From contig CAYSDM010000007.1 of assembly GCA_964429855.1 (NCBI GenBank), forward strand, positions 37,587 through 101,586: a stretch of 64,000 bases of DNA, written 5' to 3'. The stretch is from CALLMM01 sp964429855 (lineage in GTDB: Bacteria > Armatimonadota > Chthonomonadetes > Chthonomonadales > CAJBBX01). Both the position numbers and the translations under genes were made by a program. Below the pieces are notes generated by a model. The model did not search any database. It saw nothing but the letters and a program-made list of their open reading frames with translations, and was not told the DNA's origin. The first letter of the stretch is position 1. Each line of letters opens with the position of its first letter. Positions 52,901-59,542 of the stretch are shown here, piece after piece.

Positions 52901-53196
52901 GTTCCCACCGTAAAGTCCATACTGATGATGGAGACCGACTCCTGTGAACTGGAGAAGACATCGTTGACATTATTGACCGCGCCGACAGCATCTTCGAGAG
53001 GGCGCGTGACGAGTGATTCGATCTCCTGCGGACCGGCGCCGGGATAGATGGTCATCACCACCAGAGTCGGGATGTCCACGCGGGGATTGAGTTCCGCCGG
53101 AAGCCGCAGATAGGAGACCATGCCGAGGATCGTCAGCGCGACCAGCGTCATCCAGATCACTACCGGTCGCGTTATCGCCAGTCGGGTCAGCCACAC
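49975..53196 (-). CDS. RND efflux pump, HAE1/AcrB-type inner-membrane transporter
   Basis: 1073 residues from GTG at 53196, with GAGGGAG upstream. Twelve helices in two duplicated halves with large periplasmic loops. The start is WLTRLAITRPVVIWMTLVAL. The proton relay Asp pair lies in LSVGILVDDSIVVLES in helix 4, and GVIMLTGLMGRNAILLIDY in helix 10 region. These pumps export drugs, detergents or lipids across two membranes together with a periplasmic adaptor (MFP) and an outer-membrane channel. Neither partner gene is beside it here. Confidence 0.95.
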   Translation of the reverse strand: MWLTRLAITRPVVIWMTLVALTILGMVSYLRLPAELNPRVDIPTLVVMTIYPGAGPQEIESLVTRPLEDAVGAVNNVNDVFSSSQESVSIISMDFTVGTDLDRAIAAVREKAEATRPQLPPDAFAPIVAKLDINAQPILYLAFASPDTAGSLREIVDTRLKPRLARVAGVGAITVTGGSQREIRVQVDAARLEQYGLTMEDVVNAVKGANRNIPAGSIVQGDRDIGVRTLGAFTRLEDIRSAQILSLRLMASDFLPALPFPFGGASRPSTPAPVTVGEVATVSDTIAEPTTLTRVNGQESVGLVLTKTSDANTIAVVDAVNRELARFRSQLPPGTQIFTSRDESVVVRDALEDVNFTLALGAALAMGVVFLFLHNLRGTIIVAVSLPACLVATYLVMYFAGFTLNQMTLLALSLSVGILVDDSIVVLESITRHLGRGEEPEEAAYNGRTEIGFASMTLTLSDVVVFLPIAFMGGIVGAFFRQFGLTVATATLFSLLVSFTVTPSLASRWYRRGENLEAGQGIFAPLERLYHRLEQWYRAALRWALRNRWWVIAGSATGLASALLVSLPSLGTEFLPASDQGQIAITVELPPDASIASTDRTAREIERRLADVPDVSNYVTNVGEILSGFGAIPQRGSQFAQINVRLEDRPDLLRRLLTFGGDPGGTRQRTDNAVAEEIRERLKDIPGARMVVSPVRTVANVGPAVQLQLRGQNLDELARAGQQIRDRMAQIPGLLDPDLSLRTGKPEVQVRIDRAKASALGVPPAVAGLNLRYALEGDAASTFVENGREYPIRIQLAGIDRNEPGDLGNLTVGYTGGRAVTLREVAALGQGSGPAGIERVNGQRMVVVTANLAEGYPLGNAQADINRALEDIPHAGIETVYGGEAEALEENALYFGLALGLAVVLVYLVMASLFNSLLNPFVIMFTLPMALIGALGALVLTGESLSLVAMIGVIMLTGLMGRNAILLIDYTTTLRERGFARTEAVVEACATRLRPILMTTLATIFGMLPVALRIGRAAELRAPMAIVVIGGLLVSTLLTLVVIPSLYTLFDDLQQRIARRAGAKRNERDIAAG

Positions 53197-53226
53197 AGTT
53201 ACGCCACTCCCTCGTCCATTGGAACT

Positions 53227-53232
53227 ATTGTA
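53227..53232 (-). promoter_or_regulatory. possible -10 box of the RND pump gene
   Basis: Minus strand TACAAT at 53227-53232, about 30 bases before the GTG start. No good -35 hexamer lies upstream, which suits an activator-dependent promoter such as one served by the CRP-type site at 53288-53303. Confidence 0.4.
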
Positions 53233-53287
53233 CCCGTCTTCACAATCACAGGTGAAAATACCGGCGGAGGATGGAAAGACCTTCCTG

Positions 53288-53303
53288 TGTGACGAAAGTC
53301 ACA
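53288..53303. promoter_or_regulatory. perfect CRP/FNR-family palindrome
   Basis: TGTGACGAAAGTCACA matches the CRP consensus TGTGA-N6-TCACA at all ten fixed positions, and the symmetry extends to GTGTGAC/GTCACAC. It lies between the RND pump (minus) and the small gene at 53547 (plus). Its centre is about 75 bases upstream of the inferred pump start of transcription. No CRP-family gene is in this window. Confidence 0.6.
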
Positions 53304-53411
53304 CCCGATCACTGCCAATAGTTTTGACACCCGATTTCCGCTCTTTTCGTAGGAAAAATGAGTGTAACAATGAGGGGCATGATACGTCTAACACAGTAGA
53401 ATGAACAGGAT

Positions 53412-53488
53412 CCGGGCGAAGAGGTTAACCGTCTGATTTTGTTCGTTCGCCCGGTATATAAACCGGGAACCGCTCCCGCGTTTATACC
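53412..53488 (+). promoter_or_regulatory. structured leader with overlapping hairpins upstream of a 72-residue gene
   Basis: Three helices share strands: CCGGGCGAA/TTCGCCCGG (53412-53420 with 53446-53454), CCCGGT/ACCGGG (53450-53455 with 53462-53467), and GGTATA(T)AAAC/GTTTATACC (53453-53463 with 53480-53488). Only some can form at once, as in riboswitches and attenuators. No known riboswitch class was recognised. Confidence 0.4.
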
Positions 53489-53546
53489 GTTGATTGAAGT
53501 AAAGAGATGACGTAATGCAACTGCTCAGGAGAGAAAGGAAACTGTC

Positions 53547-53765
53547 ATGAACAGCCATCTGGCAAGCGTGATGCTGGAGTTTCCGTGTATGCCGACCCCT
53601 TATCGGGTGAACGTCTCATTTCGACAGCTTGCGTTTCTGGATCGAAATGCCGAACGACGCTTTGCGGAGGATGGAACCACCATCTATACCCTGCCGCATC
53701 GCGCGTTTTTCGATTTCTACCCGACCGCAACGCGACGTTACAGCATACCCGAACATTCAGCATAA
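53547..53765 (+). CDS. small protein of unknown function
   Basis: 72 residues from ATG 53547, with AGGAGAGAAAGGAA upstream, the strongest ribosome site nearby. It is followed by a clear terminator, so it looks like a real one-gene unit. The protein has no signal peptide or membrane segment and is rich in Phe, Arg and Tyr (FRQLAFLDRNAERRFAED; HRAFFDFYPTATRRY). No family recognised. The long leader and the CRP-type site upstream suggest regulated expression. Confidence 0.6.
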   Translation: MNSHLASVMLEFPCMPTPYRVNVSFRQLAFLDRNAERRFAEDGTTIYTLPHRAFFDFYPTATRRYSIPEHSA

Positions 53766-53795
53766 GAAATGGTAAGGAAATGAACCATTCCATGT

Positions 53796-53823
53796 AAGGG
53801 CAGGCAACGAAGCCTGCCCTTTA
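53796..53823 (+). terminator. terminator after the 72-residue gene
   Basis: AAGGGCAGGC (53796-53805) pairs with GCCTGCCCTT (53812-53821) around AACGAA. On the minus strand it also follows the converging EI24-like gene. Confidence 0.75.
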
Positions 53824-53861
53824 ATGTGTCCCGGAGAGAGTCGAAAATCCCCCTTCTCCCC

Positions 53862-54545
53862 TCATCGGCGGGCGGACGACTCTTCCGCCTCCAGCGTCCG
53901 CATCAACAGAGTCCCCCCGGCGACCAGCCCGGGCAGCAACAGCACATTCACAATCGGCAGCAGGCTCAGCAGTCCCGCCGTCAGCGCAAAACCCAGACTT
54001 TTTCGTCGGAATACGCGAGACCACTGCGCGCCGAGCGTTCTTCCCCGCCGAAGATTCGCCGGAGCGGTAAAGTCCAGCAGTCCCAGCAGAGCCGCTGCCA
54101 GTAGAGGCGCGAACGGTCCTATCACGAACGCGCAGCCAAAAGCCAGTATCCCGACGAACAGAGCCAGCGCAAACCTCGCCAGAGCGTCCATGATCAAGGC
54201 TGAGCGCGAAAGCGAAACCGCCGATGCGCCTCCGCCGTCCACAATCTCCACCTGCTCCGCCAGCCGATCCCATAGAAAACTGGAAAATAGACTGGAGAGA
54301 AGCACAAAAACATAGGAAAAGAGCAGAATCCACAGCGCCAGAATCAGCACGGAGACCAGAATCCCCACGAGCCACTCTGCGCCGCTCCCCCATTGCAGCC
54401 ACCGGATCAGCAGCGGCATGACCAGCAGCCAGACTCCCACCCCCAGCGTCACATAGACCGCCAGCGCCGCCAGCAGCGGTTTCCAGCAGTAGGGCCAGAG
54501 GCGCGGAACGCTCAGCACCAGTTTCATTCCCTGAAAAAACTCCAT
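53862..54545 (-). CDS. EI24/CysZ-like membrane protein
   Basis: 227 residues from ATG at 54545. The N-terminal FFQGMKLVLSVPRLWPYCWKPLLA and the four to six long helices match the EI24 domain (Pfam) shared with the sulfate permease CysZ; the SFLWDRLAEQVE segment after helix 3 is typical. Whether it carries sulfate is not shown: no cysteine-biosynthesis gene is nearby. It is one base from the NDH-2 stop, on the same strand. Confidence 0.8.
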   Translation of the reverse strand: MEFFQGMKLVLSVPRLWPYCWKPLLAALAVYVTLGVGVWLLVMPLLIRWLQWGSGAEWLVGILVSVLILALWILLFSYVFVLLSSLFSSFLWDRLAEQVEIVDGGGASAVSLSRSALIMDALARFALALFVGILAFGCAFVIGPFAPLLAAALLGLLDFTAPANLRRGRTLGAQWSRVFRRKSLGFALTAGLLSLLPIVNVLLLPGLVAGGTLLMRTLEAEESSARR

Positions 54546-54546
54546 C

Positions 54547-55845
54547 TCAGGGCGATATCCTCTCCGACTTTCCGGCTGGCAGCGACTTTGCGCGCGTATC
54601 GCTGTCCAGAATGATAAGCCGCGCGCTGCGGCGATAGGTGATGTAAGCCCATGCCCACTGCGTCATCACCAGCAGACGGTTTTCGAAATCAATGAGATAG
54701 TAGATGTGAACCAGGAGCCAGAAGAGCCACGCGAAGAAGCCACTGAACCGATATCTACCAAAGTCCACCACCGCGAAGGCGCGTCCCACCGTCGCCATAT
54801 TGCCCTTGTCGCGATAACGAAATGCCGGAGGCGCGGGTCTGCCCTCCACGCGGGCGCGAATCACGCCCGCCACATACCTGCCGCCCTGCATCGCCACCTG
54901 CGCCACGCCCGGCAGCGGCTTGCCGTCCTGTTCGCGCAGAGCCGCGTCTCCGATCACAAAAATCTCGGGATGTCCGGGAACCGACAGATCATCTCCCACC
55001 TTCACCCGTCCGGCGCGATCCGTCTCCGCTCCCAGCCACTTTCCGGCAGGTGATGCAGCGACTCCCGCTGCCCAGATCACCATCCCCGTCGGAATACGCT
55101 CGCCCTGCGCCGTCACGCCCTCTTCGTCTACCTCCTCCACCTTCGCGCCGACCCGCACCTCCACGCCCATCCGTTCCAGCGCGGTCTTCGCTTTCGCGGA
55201 CAGGCTTTCGGGAAAGGCTGCCAGCAGGCGCGGTCCGGCTTCCAGCAGAACGATGCGGGTCGCGGTCGGATCAATGCGGCGGAAGTCCTCCGCCATCGAA
55301 TGGCGTGACAGTTCCGCCAGCGCGCCTGCCATCTCCACCCCGGTTGGTCCGCCTCCCACCACCACAAAGGTCATCTGCGCGGCGCGCCGTGCCGGATCGT
55401 CTTCCGCTTCCGCCAGTTCGAACGCCGTTAGAATCCGGCGGCGAATAGCGGTCGCGTCCGCGAGGGTCTTCAAGCCGGGAGCGCGCGGCTCCCACTCATC
55501 GCGCCCGAAGTAGCTGTGACGCGCCCCGGTCGCCAGGATCAGGTAGTCGTAGGAGAGGGAGGAGTCTGCGAGGCGCACCTGCCGGGCATCGGCATCCACG
55601 CCGACAACCTCCCCCATCAGCACCGTCGTATTGCGCTGCTTCCGCAGGAGATTGCGGATCGGGGCGGCGATATCCGCCGGAGAGAGTCCCGCCATCGCCA
55701 CCTGATAGAGAAGCGGCTGGAAGAGATGGTAGTTCGTCCGGTCAATGAGAGTGACGCGAACAGGCGCCTTTCGAAGACCTCGCGCCGCCTCCAGACCTCC
55801 GAAGCCGCCGCCAACGATCACCACATGGGGGCGTCCGTCCTGCAC
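54547..55845 (-). CDS. ndh: type II NADH dehydrogenase (NDH-2)
   Basis: 432 residues from ATG at 55845. FAD site HVVIVGGGFGGLEAARGL at the start, NYHLFQPLLYQVAMAGLSP, the NAD site FVVVGGGPTGVEMAGALAEL (about 155-175), and IFVIGDAALREQDGKPLPG. The hydrophobic C-terminal stretch FFAWLFWLLVHIYYLIDF anchors it to the membrane surface. It passes electrons from NADH to quinone without pumping ions. It precedes the EI24-like gene and follows the PilB-like gene by 3 bases. Confidence 0.92.
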   Translation of the reverse strand: MQDGRPHVVIVGGGFGGLEAARGLRKAPVRVTLIDRTNYHLFQPLLYQVAMAGLSPADIAAPIRNLLRKQRNTTVLMGEVVGVDADARQVRLADSSLSYDYLILATGARHSYFGRDEWEPRAPGLKTLADATAIRRRILTAFELAEAEDDPARRAAQMTFVVVGGGPTGVEMAGALAELSRHSMAEDFRRIDPTATRIVLLEAGPRLLAAFPESLSAKAKTALERMGVEVRVGAKVEEVDEEGVTAQGERIPTGMVIWAAGVAASPAGKWLGAETDRAGRVKVGDDLSVPGHPEIFVIGDAALREQDGKPLPGVAQVAMQGGRYVAGVIRARVEGRPAPPAFRYRDKGNMATVGRAFAVVDFGRYRFSGFFAWLFWLLVHIYYLIDFENRLLVMTQWAWAYITYRRSARLIILDSDTRAKSLPAGKSERISP

Positions 55846-55848
55846 TGT

Positions 55849-57189
55849 CTACTTCTCTTCCTCAGCATCCGGCGTTATCTCCACGCCCTCCTCTTCCTGC
55901 GCCTGCTCCTCCTCTTCCATCGTCTCGCGCAGAATGGAGGTATAGACCGCATGGATCACTTCGGACGGCGTGGTGATGCCCCGGCGAATCTTGTCCATGC
56001 CGTCTTCGATCATGGTGCGCATTCCCTGGTCACGCGCCGCCTCGAACAGGTCCATCATCGGGGCGCGCTGGGTGATCAGTTCGCGAATTTCATGCGTATT
56101 CATCAAGAGTTCAAAGACGCCCGTCCGCCCCTTATAGCCGGTATGACGGCAGTGATCGCAGCCCGCGCCGTGATAGAAGGTCTGCTTATTCGCCTCCTCC
56201 CGGCTGAGGTTCAGCGCAAACAACTCGTCATCGTTCGGTTTGTAGACGCGCTTGCACTGCGGGCAGATCACGCGCACCAGACGCTGACCGAGGATTGCGA
56301 CAACCGTCGAGGCGATCAGGTAGGGTTCGCCGCCCATATCTATCATGCGTCCCAGCGTCTCCACGGCGTTATTGGTGTGGAGCGTGGTCAGCACGAGGTG
56401 CCCGGTCAGACTGGCTTGAATGCCGATGGAGAGCGATTCGGGGTCGCGCATCTCGCCCACCATCATCACGTCCGGGTCCTGCCGCAGGAAGGAGCGCATC
56501 ACGCGGGGGAAGGTCATCCGCTCGGTCACCTGCACCTGCGTGATATTGTCCTGAAATTCGTACTCGATGGGGTCTTCGACGGTCACGATGTTGCGTTTCA
56601 CCCGATCCAGCCGGTTGATGGAGGCGTAGAGCGTGGAGGTCTTTCCGGAGCCGGTCGGCCCGGTAACGATAATCATGCCGTAGGGGGTTTGAATGGCGCG
56701 GCTCCACTGCTGCTGAATGTCCGGCGACATCCCCAGGCTCTCCAGATTGATCTTGACGTTCGCCGGGTCCAGCAGTCGTATCACCACCTTCTCGCCGTTG
56801 AGAGAGGGCAGCACCGAGACGCGGGCGCTGAACCTTCGCGCCACATACTCCATATCAATGCGCCCGTCCTGCGGCTCGCGCCGCTCGTCAATGTGCATGC
56901 CGGCAGCCAGTTTGATTCGCGCCAGCACATTCGGGGCGTACTCGTTGGAGAAGTTGCCTAACTGGTGCATCATGCCGTCTATGCGCAGACGGATTCGGGT
57001 ATTGGCGCGCTCCGGATGCAGGTGGATGTCCGACGCGCCCGCATCCAGCGCTTCGGTAAATATCTTGTCCACAATCTGAACGCCGACTGTGGACTCCTCG
57101 CCGCCCATCTCGCGGGCGATGCCGCCCTCGCGCAGGATCAGCCGAAAACGCTTTCCACTGTTGCCGCCCGATGTCCTGACCTGTGTCAT
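55849..57189 (-). CDS. PilB/GspE-type secretion or pilus-assembly ATPase (short form)
   Basis: 446 residues from ATG at 57189, behind GGGAGGAGAG. A longer in-frame start at 57375 lies in untypical sequence. Domains: GspII_E core with Walker A VTGPTGSGKTSTLY, Asp box TVEDPIEYEF, Walker B DPDVMMVGEMRDPE and His box GHLVLTTLHTNNAVET. A zinc tetra-Cys ICPQCKR...CDHCRHTGYKGR follows. The N-terminal MshEN-type domain of full PilB/GspE is missing. It drives pilin or pseudopilin assembly, perhaps for the prepilin-like protein at 913-1578. An acidic tail (EEEQAQEEEG) ends it. Confidence 0.92.
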   Translation of the reverse strand: MTQVRTSGGNSGKRFRLILREGGIAREMGGEESTVGVQIVDKIFTEALDAGASDIHLHPERANTRIRLRIDGMMHQLGNFSNEYAPNVLARIKLAAGMHIDERREPQDGRIDMEYVARRFSARVSVLPSLNGEKVVIRLLDPANVKINLESLGMSPDIQQQWSRAIQTPYGMIIVTGPTGSGKTSTLYASINRLDRVKRNIVTVEDPIEYEFQDNITQVQVTERMTFPRVMRSFLRQDPDVMMVGEMRDPESLSIGIQASLTGHLVLTTLHTNNAVETLGRMIDMGGEPYLIASTVVAILGQRLVRVICPQCKRVYKPNDDELFALNLSREEANKQTFYHGAGCDHCRHTGYKGRTGVFELLMNTHEIRELITQRAPMMDLFEAARDQGMRTMIEDGMDKIRRGITTPSEVIHAVYTSILRETMEEEEQAQEEEGVEITPDAEEEK

Positions 57190-57387
57190 ACTCTCCTCCC
57201 AATCTGAACCGGAAACACTCACTCCTGAGATACGCGAAGCATCGGCATTATAACACGCCCTCCCCACCCTGTCGAGTGGGGCATAGCAGATCACCGGAGA
57301 TGTCGTCGTCTCTAATCGTCCACAGCCTCCCCTCTCAATCATGAATTCTTGTTGAGCAAGATTTGCTTGTATCACTATCTAATAGTG

Positions 57388-57416
57388 TTGACGATAAACA
57401 GGCCAGATGAGAGAAT
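57388..57416 (+). promoter_or_regulatory. weak promoter candidate of the unknown secreted protein gene
   Basis: TTGACG (57388-57393) with GAGAAT (57411-57416) at a 17-base spacing; the -10 is poor. A small inverted repeat CACTAT/ATAGTG (57373-57387) sits just before it. Nothing else was seen in the 332-base gap 57190-57521. Confidence 0.3.
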
Positions 57417-57521
57417 GTGCCCATCTTGTTTTTGAGAGGGAGCGAGTTCATATCCCGGCGACACAGGCGTAACTTCTTCTACGCATGAGAACGGTCTACT
57501 CGCAGAAAAAGGAGACAGATC

Positions 57522-58655
57522 ATGTTAACCATGCCAGCAAACGGATTTCGCGTCATCCGGCACATGGCACGATTTCTCTGTCTGAGTATTTTGCTGAACA
57601 TGCTATCGGGAATGTGTACGGAAGCGACAACACAGGCGGTACCTGCCGGAACTGAACCTGCAAACCGGGAAGCATTGTATGCGATTGGCACCCTCCTGCC
57701 TGCCGCAAGTTATGAAAAAACCACTGTACTACTCGCTCAGGTGCTTCGCATGGAGAAGAGTCAGGTTCGCGATGAAGAGCATCTGGCACGAAAAGTTCAT
57801 TTTCGCGTGGTGGAGGTGTTATCCGGAAAATACGCGCCGGCATGGCTGAACATAGACAACGAGCCTATGCTGGAGAGAAATCGCCGGAGCAGCGTCTCCA
57901 AAATCCCGGTGCCGACCAGCCGGGCAGCGGTCGGACAGTACTGGGTGGTCATCTACCGATCGGAAGCAGGTCCTAATGATTATCAGATCTTTATCGGTAC
58001 GCGCCCTGTCTCTGGGCCGGACGATCTGCTGGTCGCTCTCTTTCGTCGCCATGTCGCCTGGATTAACAGGCGGGATGTACCTGACGCTCTACAGGAGATG
58101 CGGACGGTTCTGCTCGATCCCCGCGAAACATTTCAAAGTCGTCTGGCCGTTTTCTGCTCATTGGGTAAGGTTGTGCGCGGGAAGCATTTGGACATCTGGC
58201 GCAGTCCCTACCACCCTTTCTATCTTCAGACTCTGGTTGATCTGCTGAAACAGAAGAGCCTCCCGGCTGTTCTGGAACAGTCTGCCATGCTGGCGGTAAG
58301 CGTGGACCCTCTACGCGAGATCGAGTCTGGCTCCCGTGAGGCGTTTCTGGTTCGCTACCTGATGGATCGTCTGAAGAAGGAGACGGATGATATGGTGGCG
58401 GATATGATCGGAGACCACCTCGGCCATCTGGCATGGCGGATGGTAGAAGTCAATGGAAAGTGGACCATCTTCCACTACCCGGAGATTATTCAGGCGCTGC
58501 AGAGACGCATTCAGGCAGACTGCGCGAAAAGCCCTTCCGGTCGCAGCTTCGTCTCCCGAACCATCTATAATCTGGAGCTGCAGGGATACGGGGACCCGGA
58601 TAGGCTCAAAGACCGGGAGATCGTAGACCGTCGTCTCCCCTGGCTGAAACAGTAG
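57522..58655 (+). CDS. secreted protein of unknown function
   Basis: 377 residues from ATG 57522, behind AAAAAGGAGACAGATC. A signal peptide covers about residues 10-40 (FLCLSILLNMLSGMCTEA). The mature part starts with a beta-rich half (VHFRVVEVLSGKYAPAWLNI; VGQYWVVIYRS) and continues with helices (LVDLLKQKSLPAVLEQSAML). The NTF2-like or HEAT-like look of the helical half is only an impression. I do not recognise the family. First gene of a poorly conserved, partly decayed stretch reaching 61056. Confidence 0.65.
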   Translation: MLTMPANGFRVIRHMARFLCLSILLNMLSGMCTEATTQAVPAGTEPANREALYAIGTLLPAASYEKTTVLLAQVLRMEKSQVRDEEHLARKVHFRVVEVLSGKYAPAWLNIDNEPMLERNRRSSVSKIPVPTSRAAVGQYWVVIYRSEAGPNDYQIFIGTRPVSGPDDLLVALFRRHVAWINRRDVPDALQEMRTVLLDPRETFQSRLAVFCSLGKVVRGKHLDIWRSPYHPFYLQTLVDLLKQKSLPAVLEQSAMLAVSVDPLREIESGSREAFLVRYLMDRLKKETDDMVADMIGDHLGHLAWRMVEVNGKWTIFHYPEIIQALQRRIQADCAKSPSGRSFVSRTIYNLELQGYGDPDRLKDREIVDRRLPWLKQ

Positions 58656-58677
58656 ACACCGGAAAGCCGAAGTTAGC

Positions 58678-58708
58678 GCAGCCCTCTTCCAGTGATGAAG
58701 AGGGCTGC
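58678..58708 (+). terminator. hairpin after the unknown secreted protein gene
   Basis: GCAGCCCTCTTC (58678-58689) pairs with GAAGAGGGCTGC (58697-58708), a perfect 12-bp stem. There is no T-run. Confidence 0.65.
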
Positions 58709-58812
58709 GAGTAGCGTCCAGTATCATGGCGTAACTCTGGGCCAGGTCGGTCAAGAGGCTATTTCTCCCACTGCTAAGATGTAAGTGCGCTAAACTCACA
58801 CCATCGGGAGGA

Positions 58813-58884
58813 GACAATGCCCGGTATCAGATTACCCTTGAGGAGGACCTTCTGCAACGCCTCTTCGCATGTAGTGATGTCTTG
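58813..58884 (+). pseudogene. vestige of the 5' end of an IS256-family (mutator-type) transposase gene
   Basis: GGGAGGAG and an ATG (58817) are followed, after one missing base, by codons for ARYQITLEEDLLQRLFACSD (58819-58878). This matches the usual N-terminus of IS256/mutator transposases, which read MxRYQITLxxxxLxxLFxxxD. After about 20 codons the similarity ends and the rest of the gene is absent. The surrounding bases are more AT-rich than elsewhere. Only a short match supports this. Confidence 0.5.
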
Positions 58885-59006
58885 TGTTTTCAGGCAAACA
58901 ATATCGGTAGAAAAGGAATGTGTATGGCGCGAACGAAAAATAGTACTATATACTGCAATATTGGTGTGATGAGGCACTCTCATAAACTATAAACGGAAGT
59001 GCAATT

Positions 59007-59480
59007 GTGAATCGGTTCAGTGTGATTAGTTTTATCTTGCTCCTTGGCATGGGAGCTATCTTTTCAACCACAGCTAAGGCTGTGACTCCCATCGTCTCAG
59101 TGACTCTAGATACACCCGTTGATGGAATTACTATCCATACGTATGGACTGTTCACTGCGCCGGTTGGAATAGGCTCATCCAACCACTACGTCAAACTGAC
59201 AGGAAATTAGTTTCAGCAAATCACGGGTGTCACCTGGAGGATGTGGATCGCCTTTGAGGGTAACACTCCTGTAGCCGCCGACAATGAAGATAATCAAACG
59301 ATTACTCTGAATAGTTCTGGCGTTTGGATCCGTAATGCTTCCAACACAGGTTCGCTAAGCGGCATGGCAATTCTCTTTCTAGGCAGCCATTACGCGGAAG
59401 CCTATAGCTCCATTTCTGCGCCTGGCGCCGGGTTGAGAGAAACGCGACAGATTAATTACTTCGATGTTGTTAATCCTTAG
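59007..59480 (+). pseudogene. secreted protein of unknown function, split by an in-frame TAG
   Basis: ATG 59007 begins a signal peptide (FSVISFILLLGMGAIFSTTAKA) and continues to TAG 59208-59210 after LTGN. The same frame is open beyond it from FQQITGVTWRMWIAFEGN to 59480. A TGG-to-TAG change would explain it, since the joined protein (157 codons) is smooth in composition. The product would be a small beta-rich exported protein. Decay, a sequencing error or readthrough cannot be told apart. No family recognised. Confidence 0.65.
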
Positions 59481-59489
59481 AAGAATCCA

Positions 59490-59520
59490 GGTCTGAGACG
59501 TAAAAGCATCGCCTCAGACC
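59490..59520 (+). terminator. hairpin after the split secreted-protein gene
   Basis: GGTCTGAG (59490-59497) pairs with CTCAGACC (59513-59520), then CTCTTT follows. Confidence 0.5.
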
Positions 59521-59542
59521 CTCTTTGAAACGGATGCTGGCT

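Noticed and set aside
53324..53352. TTGACA as the -35 box of the 72-residue gene
   Set aside because: No acceptable -10 hexamer lies 16-18 bases downstream, so the promoter of that gene is left open.
53545..53793. A minus-strand open frame of 82 codons opposite the 72-residue gene
   Set aside because: It has no ribosome site and no motif, while the plus-strand gene has a strong ribosome site and terminator.
58817..58969. A 50-codon frame with a strong ribosome site
   Set aside because: The neighbouring frame gives a match to the transposase N-terminus after one missing base, so this frame is better read as decayed transposase than as a small gene.
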